From positions 1 to 64,000 of the forward strand of contig JBMYRX010000004.1 of the NCBI GenBank assembly GCA_049602715.1: a stretch of 64,000 nt of DNA, read 5' to 3'. This DNA comes from GCA-2697345 sp049602715. Its GTDB lineage: Bacteria > Pseudomonadota > Alphaproteobacteria > Rhodobacterales > Rhodobacteraceae. Position 1 is the first letter of the stretch. Each line of letters opens with the position of its first letter. The position numbers and the translations under genes were made by a program. Shown here in pieces: positions 43,299 through 52,352 of this stretch. The notes under the pieces are model-generated. The model had not been told where the DNA came from. It was given only the letters and a program-made list of their open reading frames with translations, and ran no database searches.

Positions 43299-44299
43299 AA
43301 GCTGCCTTTTACAACAAAACAGGAAAAGCTGAAAAAGTTCTAAAAATTGGAACTGTGAAAACCCCAAAACCCGGGCCAAATGAAGTTTTAATTTCTGTGA
43401 AAGCATCAGGAATTAATCCGTCCGACGTTAAACGCCGCGGTGGCTGGCAATATAAAGATTTACCTTTTCCATTGATTATCCCTCACTCAGATGGAGCAGG
43501 TACTATTGTAGAAATTGGACAAAACGTATCATCAAAATACCAAGATCTAGATGTATGGATATGGAACGCGCAAGGAGGATACTCAGGGCCTGGAAGAGCC
43601 TTTGGAACAGCAGCCGAGTTCATAACCGTTCCAATCACTCAGGTTTCTAAATTGCCAGAAGAGTTAACCTTTAAAGAGGGCGCATGCTTAGGCGTGCCTT
43701 TCCGTACTGCTCATAGGGCTATTTTTGCCGATGGTTCAATCGCAGATAAAATGGTATTAGTTCAAGGTGCAGGCGGAGTAGTTGGGAACTTCTCTGTTCA
43801 AATTGCAAGACACTTTGGAGCCACTGTAATAGGGACTGCTGGATCACCAGATAGTTTAAAACATGCAGAAAAAGCAGGTGCTCATTACACCGTAAACCGA
43901 CACGACAGTTCATACTCCACGCAGATTATGGACATTACAAAAGGATTAGGCGTCGATCGAATAATAGAACTAGAATTTGGAAAAAATTTAGAAACAGACA
44001 TCGAGTTACTAAAGCCTAATGGTATTATAGCCGCTTACTCTTCTACGGAAATACCAAAACCAACTTTTCCGTATTATAATCTTGCAGCTAAGGGCGGCCA
44101 AATCAATCTTATTCAGAGTTTTAATTTACCCAATGGTGCCGAAAAATTAAGCCAAGATCATTTAGAAATTTTAACTAACTCAGATAATTTTTTTATTTCT
44201 ATTGGAAAACGCTTAACCTTGAATAATATTGCGCTTGCTCATTCTCTTGTTGAAAAGAAATCTGTCATTGGAAATGTTGTACTTGATATTAATGGTTAA
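43295..44299 (+). CDS. Zinc-free medium-chain dehydrogenase, NADPH:quinone reductase-like
   Basis: An MDR-superfamily oxidoreductase of 334 residues. An N-terminal GroES-like domain (KASGINPSDVKRRGG, VIPHSDGAGTIVEIG) is followed by the nucleotide-binding motif VQGAGGVVGNFSVQIA and GADYTVN-like GAHYTVNRHDS. The zinc-binding cysteines of alcohol dehydrogenases are not present, so it belongs with quinone/enone reductases. It probably reduces an enone or quinone in the local pathway (inference). Confidence 0.85.
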   Translation: MKAAFYNKTGKAEKVLKIGTVKTPKPGPNEVLISVKASGINPSDVKRRGGWQYKDLPFPLIIPHSDGAGTIVEIGQNVSSKYQDLDVWIWNAQGGYSGPGRAFGTAAEFITVPITQVSKLPEELTFKEGACLGVPFRTAHRAIFADGSIADKMVLVQGAGGVVGNFSVQIARHFGATVIGTAGSPDSLKHAEKAGAHYTVNRHDSSYSTQIMDITKGLGVDRIIELEFGKNLETDIELLKPNGIIAAYSSTEIPKPTFPYYNLAAKGGQINLIQSFNLPNGAEKLSQDHLEILTNSDNFFISIGKRLTLNNIALAHSLVEKKSVIGNVVLDING

Positions 44300-44390
44300 A
44301 ACCAAATTTACTTTTCTTAAAAATAAACTTATTGCTCTCTGAAAACAGAGTAACCTGGTAGAACATACTGTAGTTTAATGGAGTAATGTG

Positions 44391-46412
44391 TTGACAAACC
44401 CACTTTTAACCAAATGGACAACTCCATTTGAGTTCCCGCCATTTTCATTAATTAACGATAATCACTTCGATGAAGCTTTCAATCACGCTATAAAAGAGGC
44501 TGAGGATAAGTTTGACAAAATTTCAAAAAATCAGAGCCCTGCTACATTTGAAAATACGATAGAGGAAATGGAAAAAGCTGACTATCTACTGGATCGTGTC
44601 TCAAGTGTCTTTTATAATCTTGTTGGAACAGACAGTAATGATGTCCGGAAATCTCTCCAATCAAAACTATCTCCAGTATTAGCCCAGTTTAATTCAAGAA
44701 TATTAACAAATAACAGCTTATGGATGCGAATAAGCCATGTATATAAAAACCGTTTACTCACAAACCTTAATGAAGAACAGGTTCGTGTAACGGAACTTTA
44801 TTATCAAATGTTCAAACGTTCAGGGGCAAAACTGAATAGTAAAAATAAAACTCGGTATACTGAAATAATGTCTAGATTGGCGGAAATTGGAACAGAGTTT
44901 TCACAAAATCTACTAGCAGCCGAAGGTAATTGGACTTTATCACTTAAAGAGTCAGACGTAGAAGAGTTACCAAATTTTTTAAAAACCTCAATGTCTCAGG
45001 CAGCGTCAGATCGTGGGTTAAACGGATATGCATTAACACTAAGTCGATCCATATTAGAACCATTTCTTCAGTTTTCGAGTCGAAGAGACTTAAGACGACA
45101 GGTATTACTGGCATGGCAAGAACGTGGATCAGGTGAAGACGATGTTAATAATGGTAATCTCGCAAAAGAAATGTTGAAGCTCAGAACTGAAAGGGCACAA
45201 ATTTTAGGGTATAAATCGTTTGCTGAGTTTAAACTTGAAAATCAAATGGCAAGGAAACCAAGTAATGTTAGGGACCTATTAATGGCAGTTTGGGAGCCAG
45301 CAAAACAAAAAGCTGAAAAAGATACAAAAATCTTAGAAACACTTCTAGAAAATGATGGCCACTCAGGTCCCCTTCTCCCTTCAGATTGGCACTTTTATGC
45401 AGAAAAGTACCGCCAAAATGAATATCAACTTAGTGAGGTTCAAATAAAACCTTACTTTCAATTAGAATTGATGATTGACGCAGCCTTTTATTGTGCGGGG
45501 AAACTATTTGGATTGAAGTTTGAAAAGATTTCGCTTGATCTCTATCACCCTGACGCAAAAGTGTGGGAAGTAACAAAAAATGGTAAACATATTGCCCTGT
45601 TTGTAGGCGATTATTACGCTCGAAAGTCCAAGAGATCTGGCGCTTGGTGTTCTTCGTTTAGAGGACAGTCCAAACTGGCAGGCAAACAAACACCTATCGC
45701 TATCAATGTATGCAATTTCACAAAGCCAACAGAAAATGAACCATCTCTTCTAAGTTTCCAGGATGCATTAACTCTCTTTCATGAGTTTGGTCACGCCTTA
45801 CATGTGATGCTCTCGGACGTAACATATCCCTTTATATCAGGTACATCTGTTCCTCGTGATTTCGTTGAACTACCAAGTCAATTATATGAGCACTGGCTTG
45901 AAATTCCAGAGGTACTTAATAAATTTGCAGTGCATTATCAGACAGGGAAACCGATTCCAGAATCTTTAATAAAAAAGATACTAAGAACACGAAAACTCGA
46001 TCAAGGGTTTGCTACTGTTGAGTATGTTTCGTCAGCCTTAGTCGATTTAAGTTTTCATGAGAATACAAACGATATTGATCCTACTATTGAAGAAAAACGT
46101 TTGTTAAACGACTTGGAAATGCCGTCTGCAATTAGAATGAGGCATTCCACTCCTAATTTTTCACATATTTTCTCCGGTGATGGATATTCCGCTGGCTACT
46201 ACTCCTATATGTGGTCAGAAGTGATGGACGCAGATGCATTTCAAGCTTTTTTGGAAGTCAATGATCCCTTTGACCCTAAAACAGCTGAACGACTTCATTC
46301 ATGCATATATTCTGCGGGGGGGTCCAAACCACCTGAAGAGTTGTATATTAACTTCAGAGGTTCGCTTCCGTCGGTTAATGCTCTTTTAAAGCAACGTGGG
46401 TTAGATACTTAA
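44391..46412 (+). CDS. M3 family oligopeptidase (Dcp/oligopeptidase A-like)
   Basis: A large zinc oligopeptidase, 673 residues, cytoplasmic. The thermolysin-like active site LFHEFGHALHVMLSD lies near residue 465, with the third ligand Glu in the following FVELPSQLYEHW helix. The late FSHIFSGDGYSAGYYSYMWSE is the strongly conserved substrate-binding loop of the family. It degrades short peptides, in keeping with the peptide ABC importer just upstream. TTG 44391 is preferred because GGAG (44380-44383) is then 7 nt away; GTG 44388 is one codon earlier. Confidence 0.92.
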   Translation: MTNPLLTKWTTPFEFPPFSLINDNHFDEAFNHAIKEAEDKFDKISKNQSPATFENTIEEMEKADYLLDRVSSVFYNLVGTDSNDVRKSLQSKLSPVLAQFNSRILTNNSLWMRISHVYKNRLLTNLNEEQVRVTELYYQMFKRSGAKLNSKNKTRYTEIMSRLAEIGTEFSQNLLAAEGNWTLSLKESDVEELPNFLKTSMSQAASDRGLNGYALTLSRSILEPFLQFSSRRDLRRQVLLAWQERGSGEDDVNNGNLAKEMLKLRTERAQILGYKSFAEFKLENQMARKPSNVRDLLMAVWEPAKQKAEKDTKILETLLENDGHSGPLLPSDWHFYAEKYRQNEYQLSEVQIKPYFQLELMIDAAFYCAGKLFGLKFEKISLDLYHPDAKVWEVTKNGKHIALFVGDYYARKSKRSGAWCSSFRGQSKLAGKQTPIAINVCNFTKPTENEPSLLSFQDALTLFHEFGHALHVMLSDVTYPFISGTSVPRDFVELPSQLYEHWLEIPEVLNKFAVHYQTGKPIPESLIKKILRTRKLDQGFATVEYVSSALVDLSFHENTNDIDPTIEEKRLLNDLEMPSAIRMRHSTPNFSHIFSGDGYSAGYYSYMWSEVMDADAFQAFLEVNDPFDPKTAERLHSCIYSAGGSKPPEELYINFRGSLPSVNALLKQRGLDT

Positions 46413-46546
46413 ACTGAATTACCGGATAGTTTTTAGTATAGTAGAAATAACCCTAGTAATAACCTACACCCTTTATTAATAATGAGATATACATTTGTTA
46501 GTAAGGATGCCTCAATCTAACAAAAAATCTATGTGGGAAAATCAAA

Positions 46547-47584
46547 ATGCTAAATGATAAAATTGAAGCTAAATGGATTGATATGTTTGAAAGCATCTTC
46601 CAATCCTGCAAACTAAACAGAAATGAAACTGCTGTAATTTTATCCGAAACGCAAAGTAGATTAAGTAATGTCACCTTATCTGAGTTAGCTCTTGAGAAAA
46701 TGGGTATAAGTTTTTATCATTTAAAAGTACCGAGCCCAAAGCCCCAATCGTCCGCCATAATTCGATCAAGTGGAGCATCTTTAGCCCTTAATGGCCAAAA
46801 CAAAGCAGTCGTTGCCTTAAGTAACGCTGATTTTGTAGTCGACCTTACCTTAGAAGGACTTATGCACGCGCCCCAAACAAAAGAAATTCTAGGAAAAGGT
46901 GCACGAATTATGACTATTTCCAACGAACATCCTGAGATATTAGAGAGGTGTATGCCAGAACCACAAACAAAAGATAGAGCACTCTCTGCCAGCAGGTTAT
47001 GTCGAAATAGTCGAAAGATGACAGTCAGCAGCGATAAGGGTACAAATCTATCCATTAATATGGAGGGTAATAATACTGTTGGAGTTTGGGGTTACACAGA
47101 TAAACCTGGAACTTTGGCTCACTGGCCTGGGGGTCTAGTTGTATCTTTTCCAAAGCCAAATAGTGTGAACGGAACGCTCATTTTTCAACCCGGAGATATT
47201 AACTTAACTTTTAAAAAATATTTTGAGTCAGAGGTAATCTGTACTGTAAGCAATGACTACATAACTAAGATCGAGGGAACTGGTAGTGATGCGTTACTTA
47301 TCAAAAGGTACCTGGAGGCATTTGGAGACAGAGAGTGTTACGCGACCAGCCACGTTGGATGGGGTTTAAGTCAGTCAGCCCGCTATGAAGCACTAGCAAT
47401 GTACGACCGGAATGATTTAAATGGAACTGAGTTGCGTTCGCTTGCAGGAAATTTTTTATATTCAACCGGTGCAAACGAGTTTGCCAATCGATTTACGGAA
47501 GGTCACTTCGATTTACCAATGATGAACTGCACTATAAATATTGACGGTCAAGATGTCGTAAAGTCTGGTAATTTAGTAGAATGA
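46547..47584 (+). CDS. nicX: NicX-like 2,5-dihydroxypyridine 5,6-dioxygenase / M29-fold protein
   Basis: A 345-residue protein of the NicX/aminopeptidase-M29-like group. It has the DLTLEGLMHAPQTKEIL, WGYTDKPGTLAHWPGG and ATSHVGWGLS stretches seen in NicX. The iron ligands recalled for P. putida NicX (His-265, His-318, Asp-320) have counterparts here at His-269, His-320 and Asp-322 (SHVGWG and GHFD). NicX opens 2,5-dihydroxypyridine to N-formylmaleamate. The next gene is an alpha/beta hydrolase, as NicD is in that pathway, and overlaps by 4 bp. The rest of nicotinate degradation is absent, so the real substrate may be another N-heterocycle. Confidence 0.72.
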   Translation: MLNDKIEAKWIDMFESIFQSCKLNRNETAVILSETQSRLSNVTLSELALEKMGISFYHLKVPSPKPQSSAIIRSSGASLALNGQNKAVVALSNADFVVDLTLEGLMHAPQTKEILGKGARIMTISNEHPEILERCMPEPQTKDRALSASRLCRNSRKMTVSSDKGTNLSINMEGNNTVGVWGYTDKPGTLAHWPGGLVVSFPKPNSVNGTLIFQPGDINLTFKKYFESEVICTVSNDYITKIEGTGSDALLIKRYLEAFGDRECYATSHVGWGLSQSARYEALAMYDRNDLNGTELRSLAGNFLYSTGANEFANRFTEGHFDLPMMNCTINIDGQDVVKSGNLVE

Positions 47585-48363
47585 AAGAAGCTAATGGCCT
47601 CACATATCAAGATTACGGTCAATCAGAAACACCTGTCCTGTGCCTGCACGGTATAGGTGGAGACAGTAATAGCTTCAGGCCTCAGTTAGAAAGTTTAAGT
47701 GAAAAATTTCGAGTAATTTCTTTAAATTTACCAGGTTATGGCGGTTCTCAAAGATTGTCCGATACGACTTTTAAAAATCTATCAACCAAAATATGTGATT
47801 TCATGACCACCTTAGGTCTTAATCAAGCTCATTTGTGCGGGCAATCCATAGGGGGAATGATTTCCTTAGAGATCGCATTTTTGTTTCCAAAATTTGTAAA
47901 ATCGTTAGCACTCATTGCAACCACTTCAGCTTTTGGAGGAAAAGATGAAACTTTCAAAGAAAGGTTTATATCCGCTCGTTTAAAACCTTTGGACGAAGGC
48001 TTAGCTATTCAAGATCTTGCAAAGAAATTTATTCCCGAAATTGTTGGATCTAGGGCAACTAAATTTGTGAAAGACCAGGCAATTGACTCAATGTCTAAAG
48101 TCTCTAGTGAAACTTACCGTGATATTATACGTTGCTTAGTTACTTTCAACCGAAGAGATCAAATAAAAGATCTGGATGTGCCGTGTTGCTTAATATCAGG
48201 AGATGAGGATACTAATGCCCCTGCACGCACAATGGAAAAAATGGCTGATACAATACCAAATTCCGAATACCATAATATAGTTGGGGCCGGCCACCTTACT
48301 AATCTAGAGGAGAGTAAAAGGACTAATGAAATTTTATTTAATTTTTATCGGGGTTTGACATAA
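47581..48363 (+). CDS. Alpha/beta hydrolase, possible NicD-type deformylase
   Basis: A 260-residue alpha/beta hydrolase with a complete triad: nucleophile Ser-89 in GQSIGG, Asp near 212 in ISGDEDTNAP, and His-238 in VGAGHLTN. The oxyanion strand motif LHGIGGDSNSF is normal. In nicotinate degradation an enzyme of this fold (NicD) removes formate from N-formylmaleamate made by NicX. The ATGA overlap with the nicX-like gene supports a similar partnership here. It could equally be a general ester, lactone or enol-lactone hydrolase. Confidence 0.75.
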   Translation: MKEANGLTYQDYGQSETPVLCLHGIGGDSNSFRPQLESLSEKFRVISLNLPGYGGSQRLSDTTFKNLSTKICDFMTTLGLNQAHLCGQSIGGMISLEIAFLFPKFVKSLALIATTSAFGGKDETFKERFISARLKPLDEGLAIQDLAKKFIPEIVGSRATKFVKDQAIDSMSKVSSETYRDIIRCLVTFNRRDQIKDLDVPCCLISGDEDTNAPARTMEKMADTIPNSEYHNIVGAGHLTNLEESKRTNEILFNFYRGLT

Positions 48364-49613
48364 TGAAAGAAGATTTACCAATTTTTGATGAGAAAACTTG
48401 GAATTTGAATATAAAGCAGATTGAGTTAACTCGTCTTGCTAGGAAATTGGGTCAGGAAAAGTTTTCTACGAGGGCAGCTCATTATGATCGTACCGCCACC
48501 TTTCCAACTGAAAATTACAAAGATTTTTTTGATAGTGGACTGATTGGAATTTGCATTCCAGAACCTAGCGGTGGTCATGGCGCAGACTTTAAAACATATA
48601 TGCTCACTGCTGCTGAAATTGGCAGGTACTGTGGTGCGACTGCTTTAACATTTAATATGCATGTATCTTCATGCCTCTGGAGTGGTCATTTAATTGATAA
48701 TCTAGACATAGATGATAATGACAGAGCGGAACATAATATAAACAGAGAGGTTCACTACCGACGTATCCTTGATGATGGAGCTATATACGCCCAACCTTTC
48801 TCAGAGGGTGGTTCTGCAGCTGCTGGTGCGACCTCATTTCAGACGACTGCTCTAAGAGTAGAAAATGGTTGGATAGTAAATGGTAAGAAGATTTTTGCAT
48901 CCCTATCAGGACACGCAAACTATTATGGTACATTATGTACAGAGATAACAGATGAAGAAGGTCCACAAGATCGCGTTAATACAACTTATCTAGCTATTCC
49001 TGCTAATTCTAAGGGTGTATCTGTAGAGGGCGAATGGGATCCCTTGGGAATGAGGGGAACTGTCTCAAGAAATTTAATTTTTAATGATGTTTTCGTTCCT
49101 GATAACGCAAAGCTTATGCCATCAGGAGTTTACCACAAAGCTGCAAAAAGATGGCCACACATGTTTATGACTTTGACACCGGCATATATGGGGCTCGCAC
49201 AGGCCGCGTATGACTTCACCGTGACATATCTGCGTGGAGAAATGCCAGGAACTCCACCGATAAAACGTAGGATGCACCCAACAAAGCAAATTGCTGTAGC
49301 AGAGATGCGTATAATGTTAGAGCAGACAAAAGGTATTTGGTTTCAGGCAATTACTGAAGCGGGCCCCTACCCCACGCGAGACAGCTTACTGAGAGCTTGG
49401 GCTGCACAATACACCGTAATGGAGAACTCAAATAAAATTGCACAATTAGCTATTCGAACTTGTGGGGGCCAGTCAATGTTAAAAACGCTGCAACTAGAAC
49501 GCATATATAGAGATAGTAGATGCGGATCTCTTATGTTGCCTTGGACCAGCGAGCTCTGCCTCGACATGCTTGGTAAGGCTACTCTTTATGAGTCCGGTGA
49601 AAGGGATGAATGA
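48363..49613 (+). CDS. Acyl-CoA dehydrogenase family flavoprotein, atypical active site
   Basis: An FAD protein of the acyl-CoA dehydrogenase fold, 416 residues. The N-terminal helical domain (GLIGICIPEPSGGHGADF), the beta domain (AQPFSEGGSAAAGATSFQTT, GWIVNGKKIFAS, MRGTVSRNL) and the C-terminal helices are present. Where classical enzymes have the catalytic Glu in a YEG motif after YRDxR, this protein reads YRDSRCGSLMLPW. So either the base lies elsewhere or it is not a dehydrogenase, perhaps a two-component monooxygenase or oxidase as for DszC-type relatives. It shares one base with the upstream stop (TAATG). Confidence 0.82.
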   Translation: MKEDLPIFDEKTWNLNIKQIELTRLARKLGQEKFSTRAAHYDRTATFPTENYKDFFDSGLIGICIPEPSGGHGADFKTYMLTAAEIGRYCGATALTFNMHVSSCLWSGHLIDNLDIDDNDRAEHNINREVHYRRILDDGAIYAQPFSEGGSAAAGATSFQTTALRVENGWIVNGKKIFASLSGHANYYGTLCTEITDEEGPQDRVNTTYLAIPANSKGVSVEGEWDPLGMRGTVSRNLIFNDVFVPDNAKLMPSGVYHKAAKRWPHMFMTLTPAYMGLAQAAYDFTVTYLRGEMPGTPPIKRRMHPTKQIAVAEMRIMLEQTKGIWFQAITEAGPYPTRDSLLRAWAAQYTVMENSNKIAQLAIRTCGGQSMLKTLQLERIYRDSRCGSLMLPWTSELCLDMLGKATLYESGERDE

Positions 49614-49616
49614 GTT

Positions 49617-51125
49617 TTGCCAAATAAGTTAAAAACAATTGACGCTTGGCTTACGAAACATGCTAGGCAAAAACCTGATACGGTTGCGTTGGAATTTAAT
49701 AATGAAGTTTGGAGTTACGAAGACTTTAACAATTACGTAATTAATGCAGCTCACCTGTTAATTAAAGAATTTAGTGTAACACATGGTGACAGAATTGCAT
49801 ATTTTGGAACCAATAGTAACACCGAAGTAGTCCTTTTCTTCGCTTGTGCAAAACTTGGATTAATAATTGTACCCTTAAATTGGAGGTTAAGCTCTCATGA
49901 ATTAAATGAGATCATGGTCGACTGTAACCCAAGCATTATATTTTTTCAAAATTCGTTTAAGTCAGAGTTACCAACGGTAACTGCTGAATTAAATTGCCAA
50001 ACAATTGACGCTGCACAATTTCAAAAAAAATTAGAGATAGAACACCATAAAGAAATTAATATACCATTCGAGACCGACGCAACAGATCCATTATTTATAG
50101 TTTATACCTCTGGTACAACAGGGATACCTAAGGGGGCGGTGCTAACCCAAAACGCAGTGCAGGATAATGCGATTATAAGCGTGGACGCTCATAACTTTAC
50201 GTCTGATGATCATATTTTGAATGTTCTCCCGTTATTTCATGTTGGTGGCATTAATATCCAAATGCTGCCCGCTTTTTTTATTGGTGCCAGAGTAACCCTT
50301 ACAGCTGTTTTTGATCCCGAGACTACCGTTGAAAAATTAAAAGGATCAAAGATTTCTACTATGGTATGCGTACCAACTGTTATAACAGCTATTTCACAAC
50401 GAATTAACTGGAACTCTAAATTATTTCCAAGCCTCAGGGTCCTTGCTATTGGATCTACCGATGTCCCTTTAGAGATTATTCAAGACAGCCATAGGCGTGG
50501 AGTGCCTATGATACAGGTATACGGCGCTACTGAGACCGGCCCGGTAACAATATATCAACATCCCCACGAAGCCACTTCCACGGAGGGGTCAATAGGTCGG
50601 GCTGGGAAAAATATAAATATAAAATTAATGTCTGAAGAAGGTGTCGAAGTTCCATTGGGAACTCCCGGTGAAATTTGGGTGAAGGCGCCAAATATTTTTT
50701 CTTATTACTGGAACAATCCTAAAGAAACTGAAAATGCGTTAACCAAGGGATGGTTTAAAACGGGAGACTTAGCCCTCCAAGATAATAACGGTCTTTACTG
50801 GTTCACAGAAAGGTTAAAGCACGTTATAATTTCCGGTGGTGAAAATATTTATCCAGCCGAAATTGAGCGTGTATTAAATAGTTCTCCTGAGGTCGAAGAA
50901 TGCTCCGTGGTGGGCAAGAAAGATATTAAATGGGGCGAAGTTCCAATAGCCTTTATAGTACCTTCCGACATTAAAACTAAAGCTCTAGATACCTTAAATA
51001 TTTTGGATGGGAAAGTTGCAAAATTTAAACATCCAAAAGAAGTCTTCTTTTTGGATAAACTTCCTAGAAACGCGATGGGTAAAGTCCAGGTTGAAAATTT
51101 AAAAAAAATAGCCTCTCAAGATTAA
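49617..51125 (+). CDS. AMP-forming acyl-CoA synthetase
   Basis: An ANL-superfamily ligase, 502 residues: YTSGTTGIPKGAVLTQ, VYGATETGPVTIYQ, KTGDLALQDNNGLYWFTER, GGENIYPAEIERVL and the C-terminal GKVQ lysine region. It makes a CoA thioester from an unknown carboxylic acid, probably a ring-opened product of this operon. The start is a TTG with AAGGGA about 11 nt upstream, 3 bp after the previous stop. It is the last plus-strand gene of the operon and ends one base before a convergent amidohydrolase. Confidence 0.85.
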   Translation: MPNKLKTIDAWLTKHARQKPDTVALEFNNEVWSYEDFNNYVINAAHLLIKEFSVTHGDRIAYFGTNSNTEVVLFFACAKLGLIIVPLNWRLSSHELNEIMVDCNPSIIFFQNSFKSELPTVTAELNCQTIDAAQFQKKLEIEHHKEINIPFETDATDPLFIVYTSGTTGIPKGAVLTQNAVQDNAIISVDAHNFTSDDHILNVLPLFHVGGINIQMLPAFFIGARVTLTAVFDPETTVEKLKGSKISTMVCVPTVITAISQRINWNSKLFPSLRVLAIGSTDVPLEIIQDSHRRGVPMIQVYGATETGPVTIYQHPHEATSTEGSIGRAGKNINIKLMSEEGVEVPLGTPGEIWVKAPNIFSYYWNNPKETENALTKGWFKTGDLALQDNNGLYWFTERLKHVIISGGENIYPAEIERVLNSSPEVEECSVVGKKDIKWGEVPIAFIVPSDIKTKALDTLNILDGKVAKFKHPKEVFFLDKLPRNAMGKVQVENLKKIASQD

Positions 51126-51126
51126 C

Positions 51127-52269
51127 CTAAGCTGTGTGCCACCACTGACCATTAATTACAACACCATCAAGTTCTATTTTCCGGTCTCCCTTGAGTGTCT
51201 CACCCAAAACATCAATGTAATCATATGAGCCAGTATCAATTCGTAACAAAGATACATCACCAACAGATCCAACTTTAAAGGTTCCCAGCTCAGGCCTGTT
51301 AAGTGCTTTGGCCGCATTTACCGTCGACTGTTCGATAACGTCGTAAAATGGTACCCCCAAAACTAAAAACTTGGATAAAGTAGTTAATTGGTCAAATGCT
51401 GGGCCGTTAATACAAAGTTTGTGGACGTCAGATGAAATCACATCTGGTTGAAAATTATTTTCAAGCATAAGCTTTGCAACCTTAAAGGAAAATGAACCCT
51501 TACCGTGGCCAATGTCAAATATTACACCTCTTTCTCGAGCCTCAAGTACTTCCGGTAATACTTTTCCATTCGCCATTATGGGTGTATTTGGGAATGGCCT
51601 GAAACAATGCGTGAGAACGTCTCCCTTTCTAAGTCTCGACACAATATGTGCGTATGACGGTGGCGGCTCATCAATGTGGACCATAATTGGTAATCCAGTC
51701 TCTTCTGCAACTTGTAATGCATATTCATAAGGAATAGTTCCGTGGACCCCGGAGGCAATACGGCCTAACCTTACTTTTATACCGACGATTACGTCTCTAT
51801 TTTCATTCACAACCTCGACTGCCGTAATGGGATCCATTAAGTTTAAATTTTTACTCTCACCGACCATAACCCTGTCTGAAAATGCGTACACACCTGCATG
51901 AGAGACGTGGAGATAAGCCAAAATACGAACATCTGACTTTTCTATGACATGTTTACGAAATCCAGCAAAATTACCTGGTCCAGCTGACCCAGTATCCACT
52001 GCTGTTGTGACGCCATTGTGTCGACAAAAGTCATCTGCATCAATTCCCAGAGATGTTCCGCCCCAGTAAACGTGTGTGTGTAAATCAATTAGACCTGGTA
52101 CAACGAATGATTTACTAACATCCTTAATCTCTTTTGCTTCACTTGACGATAAATCATCATCTACCTTGGCAACTTTCCCATTTGCAAAGGCTATATCTTG
52201 ACGTTTATCAATCCCCTGTGATGGATCCACTACGTGGCCACCTTTTAAAATTAAGTCGTATGAGCTCAT
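51127..52269 (-). CDS. Amidohydrolase/deacetylase family metallohydrolase (COG3964-type)
   Basis: A TIM-barrel metal-dependent hydrolase, 380 residues. Metal ligands can be followed: LIDLHTHVYWG (two His), GIKVRLGR (the Lys likely carboxylated), IMVHIDEPPP and VLTHCFR (His), and VISSDVHKLC (Asp). N- and C-terminal strands form the usual small beta domain (LKGGHVVDPSQG; VVINGQWW). Close relatives act on small acylated or cyclic amides, and some on acetylated hydroxy acids; the substrate is unknown. It begins a minus-strand group after the MlrC gene, about 80 bp away. Confidence 0.85.
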   Translation of the reverse strand: MSSYDLILKGGHVVDPSQGIDKRQDIAFANGKVAKVDDDLSSSEAKEIKDVSKSFVVPGLIDLHTHVYWGGTSLGIDADDFCRHNGVTTAVDTGSAGPGNFAGFRKHVIEKSDVRILAYLHVSHAGVYAFSDRVMVGESKNLNLMDPITAVEVVNENRDVIVGIKVRLGRIASGVHGTIPYEYALQVAEETGLPIMVHIDEPPPSYAHIVSRLRKGDVLTHCFRPFPNTPIMANGKVLPEVLEARERGVIFDIGHGKGSFSFKVAKLMLENNFQPDVISSDVHKLCINGPAFDQLTTLSKFLVLGVPFYDVIEQSTVNAAKALNRPELGTFKVGSVGDVSLLRIDTGSYDYIDVLGETLKGDRKIELDGVVINGQWWHTA

Positions 52270-52352
52270 TAAATTATTCCTCTTAAGAGATTATTATACA
52301 TAATTTTTCAGGTATAAATATATGTATCATATATAATGTAAATAGTAATAAA

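Noticed and set aside
46547..47584. The NicX-like gene as a plain leucyl aminopeptidase (M29)
   Set aside because: The folds are related, but the spacing of the His...His-x-Asp residues and the surrounding sequence match NicX better. The neighbour hydrolase also fits.
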